From: Ottelia alismoides
Taxonomy: Eukaryota; Streptophyta; Magnoliopsida; Alismatales; Hydrocharitaceae
Direction: 5' to 3'
Assembly (NCBI GenBank): GCA_037367405.1
Contig: JAZKJV010003262.1
Coordinates: 1-64,000 of the forward strand
Length of the DNA: 64,000 nucleotides
Of this stretch, positions 58,017-64,000 are shown one piece after another. The translations under genes and the position numbers were made by a program. The notes under the pieces are model-generated. The model made no database searches and was not told where the DNA came from. It worked only from the letters and a program-made list of their open reading frames with translations. Positions within the stretch are counted from its first letter, which is position 1, and every line of letters starts with the position of its first letter.

Positions 58017-61000
58017 CTGGAGCATATATATCTATCATGCTCAGCTTGGAACAACATAGATAAAAAGGACCTCTAGCAAGAGCCTTGGTGAACATGTCTG
58101 CAATCTGCTCTCCTGATGATACGTAAGAAGTTGAAATAAGCCCTTTTTGAATTAAGTCCCGTGTGAAATGACAATCCACTTCAATGTGCTTTGTCCTTTC
58201 TTGGAAGGCTGGATTATTGGCTATGAACAAGGCTGCCTGATTATCACATTTAAGATGCATAGGAAGAGGTACTTCAATAGTTAAATCATTCAAAACCTAT
58301 TTAACCCACATCATCTCAGCACTACCTTGGGCCATTGCCCTATATTCTGACTCTGCACTGGATCGAGCCACGACATTCTGTTTCTTACTCTTCCATGCTA
58401 CTGGTGAGCTGCCAACAAATACAATAAAGCCTGAGGTAGACTTTCTATCATTAGGGCACCCAGCATAGTCTGCATCAGCACAACCTGTGACAGATATAGA
58501 GGTATCTTTCCTAAACAGAAGACCAACACCTGGAGACGACTTCAGATATCTCAAGATAATAAAAACAGCATTCATGTGAGCATGTCTGGGTTGCTCCATA
58601 AATTGACTTACCCTACTGACAGCAAAGGATATATCTGGTCGGGTAATAGTGACATATAGCAACTTCCCCACGAGCTCTCTATATCATCTCTTGTCCACCT
58701 CCTCAGAGTCATCATCATAGAGTTTAACATTAGGATCCATAGGAGTAGTAGCTGGTCTACATCCTGCCATTCCTGTCTCAGATAACAGGTCAGTAACATA
58801 CTTCCGCTGTGTCATTACCATGCCTGCTCATTTCTTGCAAACTCCAATCCCAGAAAATAATGAAGTGTACCCAGATCCTTCGTAACAAACTGCTCACTAA
58901 GAAAATCCTTGGCTGCTTGAATGCCCTGCTTATTACTACCAGTGATAACAATATCATCCACATACACTAAGATGATCACAGTACCTTGCTGGTCTCTCTT
59001 TACAAAGAGAGTATGATCTGCTGTAGATCTGACGAAGCCCTTCTGTTCAATCAACTCTGAGAGCTTCTGAAACCAAGCCCGTGGACTCTACTTCAGGCCA
59101 TATATGGCCTTATGAAGACGGCACACCATACTGGACTCCCCCTCAGCAGCAAACCCTGGCGGTTGCTGCATATAGACCTCTTCCTGCAAGTCACCATATA
59201 AGAAAGCGTTCTTGACATCTAACTGAAACAGGGGCCAGTCACGGACAATAGCAACTGCAATGAGAATCCGTAAGGTAGAATGACGGGCTACTGGAGAAAA
59301 CGTCTCCTGATAGTCCACCCCATATGTTTGGGTGAAGCCACGAGCAACCAACCTGGCTTTGTATCTATCAACCGTACCATCAGCCCTATGCTTAACAGTA
59401 AAAACCCATTTGCTTCCGACTATTGACACACCTGGTGGAGGATGCACAACACTCCACGTACCACGTGACTGCAACGCCGCCATCTCCTCTTCCATAGCCA
59501 AACGCCATGGACTGCTCTGTAGTGCCTCCTGATATGACCTTGGGATTTCCACTGCTGATAACCCAAGGACGAACTTGCGAAACTCCGGGGACAACCGCTC
59601 CAAACAAGCCTGTGATGCAAAGTCCATCCCATATTTAGGATTCATTGTCCGCGCACGCTTTTGCCTTCTATGGGCAATAGGAAGATCAAGATCATAAGCT
59701 GGAGGAGGGGTAGTATCATCTGTGCCCTGTACATCTGTCTGCGTATGCAAATCACCCGTGCCATTAGTAGTACTCAAATGTTCATTACATACCTCGGGCG
59801 TGCTGGATGATGGAGGAGGCACATGAGCAGAGGGTCGACGCTGATAGACCTGGGGATAAAAAGTAGAAGGTGGTGGTGGAGGTGGTGGTGGGATAGGCTG
59901 TAGTGGTGGTGGCGGCAGAGTAGAGCATGGAATAGATGGTGGAGGAGGCACATAGATATCATCTCCTTCATTTGAATGAGTGAGGCTGTCACCTGTAGGA
60001 GAGAAATACATAATGGATTCAAAGAAGGTGTCATCAGCACTAACATGGTACCGTCGTCTAACTGGATCAAAACACCGATACCCTTTTTGGATTTTGGAAT
60101 AACCCACAAAAACGCATTTGACAGCTCCGGGAGAGAGCTTTCAAGACCAGGAGAGAAGAGATGAACAAAATGCAACAGAGCCAAAGACACGAGGTGTTAG
60201 GGAGAAAAGATCCTTCTCGGGAAACGCAGTCAAGAACGGGATCTTTTCTCCTAACACTGACGAAGGCATACGGTTGACCAGATAGCAAGCAGTTAGAACC
60301 GCATCCCCCAATAGGAGTGAGGGGCACTACTCTGAATCAAAAGGGTCCTGGTAATGTCCAACAAATGACGATGTTTCCGCTCTGCTACCCCATTTTCTTG
60401 GGAAGTGTAAGCACATGACTTCTGATGCACAATTCCATGAGACATAAGAAATTTGTAGATATGAGAACTACATAATTCAAGAGCATTATCAGACCGTATG
60501 AACTTCACTCTAGCAGAATAAATATTTTTTATTTCAATAATGAAAGACTGGATAAAAGACGCAGCTTCAGACTTATTTTTAAGTAGGAAAACCCAACATA
60601 CCCTAGAAAATTCATCCACAGCAACAAGATAAAACCTGTGTCCTTGAAGATCAGGGACACGACTGGGACCCCAAATATCAAAATGTAGCATTTCAAACAG
60701 ACCATGACGACTTGGACCTATACGACTTGGAAAAGACGACCTATGATGTTTGCCAAGTTGGCATGCCTCACACTGAAAATTAAACTTGGGAGAAATCTGT
60801 GGAAGAAGATGGACCATCTTTTGCAACGGGAGATGGCCAAATCGAAGATGCCAAGTATAGGGTGACACCGATCCAATCTTCATAGAAGAGACACCAGCAT
60901 AAGGAGATTGCACCAGTCTATAAAGACCCCCTTGCTCACAGCCAGTTCCAATCACTTTGCCCGTTAGTATGTCCTGAAACACAAGAGCAGATGGGTCAAA

Positions 61001-62266
61001 TATGGCACGACAATGTAAATCTTTAGTGATCTGACTAATGGATAGTAGATTCATGGAAAAATCAGGAGCATAAAGAACGTTCTGAAGCCGTATCCCAGGG
61101 GTCAATTGCACCTCCCCCTGACCAGTAATGGGAGAGTGTGTTCCGTCAGCAATTACCACGGAGCGTCCTGTCTGAGCCGCAGTAAACTCATCCAATTGAT
61201 TTTTGTCACCACATAAATGGTGAGATGCTCCTGAGTCCATAATCCATTCTGATAGATCTGCTCTGTAACAACTAGTAAGTGCATACGTTGTACCTGAAGA
61301 GGATGCTGATGTTGAGCCGGCCATCTCTGAAGATCCTGAAGTACCATCTGGTCCCTGGGTAGGCATGATCTCTCGGAGTCTCGATACTAACTCCTCAAAC
61401 CTCTGATCTGCGACTAGGGAAGGACCCCCTTCCTGCTGAGCCTGCTCCGCCACACGTGCCGTAGTAGTAGGAAACCCATGCTTAGAATAGCATGTTTCCT
61501 CAGTGTGTCCAGTCCTGCGACAGTAGGTGCACGGCTGTCTAGGAGGTCTGTTACCTCCTCCTCGACCACGACCACCTCTACCTCTGAAATGGGAGTAGCC
61601 TCCTCTGCCGCGAGAAGAAGCCATGGCTGAAGGTGTCGGAACTCCACCATGCGATATGGAGAGTCTACTCAACCTGCGATAGGCCTCTTCCATAGGTGGT
61701 ATGGTGGCATCAGTAAGAATCTGTGCTCGGGCGGCATCATATTCCGGATCAAGGGCTGCTAAAAATACTCCAGTCATCACCGAGTCCCTGTATGCTTTGA
61801 GCTGCTCCGGTGTAGCTGTCAATGGAATGTATCCGTGTAGCTTCTCAATCATACCCCTCAGAGAGGTGTACAGGGTATGGAGAGGACGCCCGTTCTGCTT
61901 CGAGGTAAAGATGTCATGCTGGAGTTGTAAGATCTTGGACTCGTTCTTTGCCGGAGAACATGTGGCTGCCAGGATATCCCACATTGCCTTCGCAGTGGGT
62001 TGACTTAGAATGTCGTTGGCTATTTCCATGGACACAGTACCGGATAGCCAAACACGCGCATAGGCGTCGTCAGCCTCCCATGAGGCGTTAACCCCAGTCT
62101 TGTCAACAGGTTCCTCTTGTGTGAGGATATGCTTCTTGCCATTGCACTGCATAAGACTCATGAACTGCATGGCCCACAGTTCGTAATTCGTACCATCCAT
62201 CTTCACAACAGGTGCTGGACCTTTGAATGCACCCAGAGATGGAAAATCTACCTTGTTGTCTGACAT
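58012..62266 (-). pseudogene. Copia gag-pol, multiply disrupted
   Basis: 62266-60293: gag (MDGTNYELWAMQF), CCHC knuckle (CTYCRRTGHTEETC), protease (WIMDSGASHHLCG), pre-integrase finger (WHLRFGHLPLQKM, CEACQLGKHH) and integrase core (LHFDIWGPSR, FIRSDNALE, SQENGVAERKHR). 60107-59088: integrase end and RT start (GSKWVFTVKHRADG, KARLVARGFTQ, QLDVKNAFLYGDL). 59054-58815: RT with ILVYVDDIVITG. 58671-58012: RNase H (ADADYAGCPNDRKSTSGF, CDNQAAL). Lesions: one-base deletion near 60293 (after YWG), TAG at 59088-59090, one-base deletion near 58815, TGA near 58686 and a further break near 58296. A (GGT)n-rich stretch at 59868-59945 encodes prolines. Confidence 0.92.
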
Positions 62267-62884
62267 GATGACAACAATAACCTGTAACGGGGGTTACACA
62301 ATCTGAAGACAGTGTCTACTTGTTCATAGACTCAACACAGTCACGCGCAAAGGACGGCTAGGGCATATGGTGCACGTGACTGTACGCCACAGAACATGAC
62401 TCGCGTGCACAGGAGTCGTCTGCAGGAAGGCGCTCTACAGCATTTGTGAGGGCGCGCTATAGAACTCGCGCGTATGTGAGTCGCGCAGACAGAACAGGCT
62501 TTCACGCACTATGAAGGTCGCGCTCGATGGAGGCGCGCTTCAGGGCTTCACGCAAGAGTACTGGCGCAGGAGTACGCGCGCTTCAGGGTGCGCAGGTGCC
62601 TCTCGCTCGCATGGGCTTGGCGAGCGATCCGCAGAAGGCGAGGGCTTCACGCTCGCAGGGGCGAGGGCTTCACGCTCGCAGAAGGCGAGGGCTTGCGTCA
62701 CGCAGGGCCTGCAAGGGTTTGGCGCAGACACGAGACGCGCGACACGCAGGGGCTGCAGGCCCAGGCGTGTACGGCGGCGACAATCAAGAGATGCGGTGCC
62801 GATCAAGAGAAACGAAGAGAGAGAGAGGCCGGCGGTGGGGTGGGGTTAGGGTTAGGGGTTCAAGAACTCCGGCCTAGGACCGTC
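62267..62884 (-). other. Copia 5' leader, GC-rich with short tandem repeats
   Basis: About 0.6 kb, unusually rich in GCGCGC and ACGCGC words compared with the rest of the element. No gene. Contains the 23-bp repeats at 62634-62704. Confidence 0.7.
62634..62704. repeat. Three tandem 23-24-bp repeats in the Copia leader
   Basis: Units start GAAGGCGAGGGCTTCACGCT (62634), GGGGCGAGGGCTTCACGCTC (62658) and GAAGGCGAGGGCTTGCGTCA (62681). The third is less regular. Confidence 0.8.
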
Positions 62885-62896
62885 GCTCTGATACCA
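62885..62896 (-). other. Copia primer-binding site (initiator tRNA-Met)
   Basis: The minus strand reads TGGTATCAGAGC immediately after the 5' LTR, the standard site complementary to initiator tRNA-Met. Confidence 0.92.
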
Positions 62897-63024
62897 TGTT
62901 GAAGGGAATAAACAAGATAATCATTCATCTAACCCTAGAGCTATCTTATATAGGAGAAAAGCTCTACGGGTAAATTACAGAAAAAGGGCAATTAAAAAGA
63001 ACAAATAACATAATTACTCTAACA
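62897..63024 (-). repeat. Copia 5' LTR
   Basis: 128 bp. On the minus strand it contains CCTATATAAG, a fair TATA box, followed by the start of the short R region. Confidence 0.93.
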
Positions 63025-63439
63025 ACATCAGTCTGTTGCTGCCGATTCATGTGTTGGTCTAAGCCAAAATTCATCAAAAACCTCTTGTTCTGATGATGAG
63101 TTCAATGTTGGGGCATGCTTCCAGGCAAGTCCTGCTAGACCAGCCATTGGGGTAAGCCCTTGGGTTTCCAATATAGGTGTTGCCGGAGCTCGGAATGTGG
63201 AAACAGCTACTGGATCAGGGGATTCTCGCCTAATTGCTGGTTTTGATAGGCATGTTCCCTTGTATGAAGTTGATGGCAGTGGGGGTGCTGCAAGATTGCA
63301 CAAGGGCTTGGGCAACGGGACGATGATCGAGTCATATGTACCCAACAATATGTGGCAGGGGAACAGATTTCAGGATGGCAAGAAGGGCAGCTCCTCATCT
63401 GACTGGGAACATGTGCTACAAGAGGACTTAGCTTGGTGA

Positions 63440-64000
63440 TGAGCTTCTGGGTTCATGTACCTTGTAAATTCCAGGATCACAAACATTTCTGAACTATTTG
63501 TTTTGCTTCTGAGGTGTACATGAAATCTGGAATGGGGGCACTTAATTACTCCTGAACAATGACATGCCACTATATGACTTGGCTTTATTTATACTTGATT
63601 TTTGTTCTTGTAAATCCTGAGAATCTGCTTGAAAATGTAGCCTTTTATTGCCTTAACTTATCAACAATCTTTCGGTTCAAACAGATTGTTAAACAAATGC
63701 ATCTGAGATTGTGCTCATGGTTGCATAATGGCGGTTAATCCCATTCAGATTGTTCATCTACCCACATCACTTTTTTTAATCCCTCGGTAGGAGGACATCA
63801 CTAGAAGAGAAAAGGGAATATGTTTCACATATAATTTCAGGGCATAAGAAATTTTATTTTGAGAAGTTCTGTAACGTTCTTTTCAACATATCCATGATAA
63901 ACGAAAAAGGCTTGGTCATGTGCTGGGTGAACTATGCAGAATTTAATTAGTCGTGACCACATATTTTTAGGTTGTTTAGCGGGAGTGAGGAACCTTTATT
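63440..64000. other. 3' flank of gene X, copy C
   Basis: Follows 11769-12320 of unit A closely and retains the 60 bp lost in unit B. No gene seen before the window ends. Confidence 0.5.

Larger units (their letters stand above)
57877..63024 (-). mobile_element. Copia LTR retrotransposon, 5.15 kb, short 128-bp LTRs
   Basis: Flanked by a 5-bp ACATC duplication (57872-57876, 63025-63029); units A and B have the empty site (AAATTACATCAGTCTG). LTRs 57877-58004 and 62897-63024 begin TGTTGAAGGG and end CTCTAACA. They differ at 5 of 128 positions, mostly transitions. Domain order on the minus strand (gag, protease, integrase, RT, RNase H) is that of Copia. The gag-pol frame is broken several times, so it is not autonomous. 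Confidence 0.95.
57071..63439 (+). pseudogene. Gene X 3' exons, copy C, split by Copia
   Basis: Exons 57071-57244 and 57320-57495 and a last exon 57565-57876 continued at 63030-63439. This copy keeps the whole C-terminus, which A and B have lost: RLIAGFDRHVPLYEVDGSGG, then NNMWQGNRF and SSSDWEHVLQEDLAW with TGA at 63437-63439. The second exon has an extra A (ACAAAAATTTAATG), a frameshift found only here. The Copia element interrupts the last exon after the codons for VKLH. The family is plant-specific and I know no function for it; the C-terminal SDWEHVL box and the VMARLRVL motif are its clearest landmarks. Confidence 0.72.
56161..64000. repeat. Tandem repeat unit C (open at window end)
   Basis: Begins GACTCCACCC and follows units A and B to the window end apart from the Copia insertion. 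The window ends in the stretch matching 12320 of unit A. Confidence 0.88.

Overview
This window looks like repeat-rich nuclear DNA from a flowering plant, probably a monocot, although the species cannot be fixed from sequence alone. The evidence is spliced plant genes with GT/AG introns, a neprosin-family gene, fragments of a plant CBP80 (ABH1-type) gene, and nested plant transposons: Athila-type Gypsy, Copia, CACTA, LINE, SINE and several MITE families. There is no prokaryotic gene organisation, no CRISPR array and no true tRNA or rRNA gene.

Region 1 (1-9898) is single copy. It holds a small tRNA-derived SINE with a 12-bp target duplication, a foldback MITE, and a seven-exon neprosin-domain gene (3273-5984, + strand) whose model carries two one-base frameshifts next to C runs. 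Three more MITE-like elements, a 141-bp tandem duplication and a truncated Athila-type LTR (8937-9898) follow.

Region 2 (9899-64000) is a head-to-tail triplication of a unit of about 13.8 kb: unit A 9899-23702, unit B 23703-56160, and unit C from 56161 past the end of the window. Each full unit contains, in order: the 3' exons of an unrecognised plant gene (here gene X); a ~1 kb inverted-repeat element; a LINE reverse-transcriptase fragment; a foldback MITE split by a 4.0-kb CACTA transposon with a transposase gene; the first two exons of CBP80; LINE ORF2 fragments; and a small MITE. Unit B is much longer because an Athila-type Gypsy element of 17.8 kb (37084-54890, minus strand) sits in its LINE. 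Unit C has a 5.15-kb Copia element (57877-63024, minus strand) in the last exon of gene X.

The only gene likely to make a working protein is the neprosin gene, and only if its two frameshifts are assembly errors. The gene X and CBP80 pieces are fragments. The retroelement gag-pol genes carry nonsense codons and frameshifts. The nesting gives a relative order: Copia fragment, MITEs, CACTA and LINEs first; then unit triplication; then Athila and Copia insertions independently in B and C.

The most unusual observations are: (i) the Athila copy has lost both outer LTR tips and is flanked by a 31-bp direct repeat instead of 5 bp, which looks like integrase-independent capture; (ii) the same element has three near-perfect hairpins, each led by a copy of the polypurine-tract motif, between pol and the 3' LTR; (iii) each unit carries a different small deletion in gene X with microhomology at its ends.
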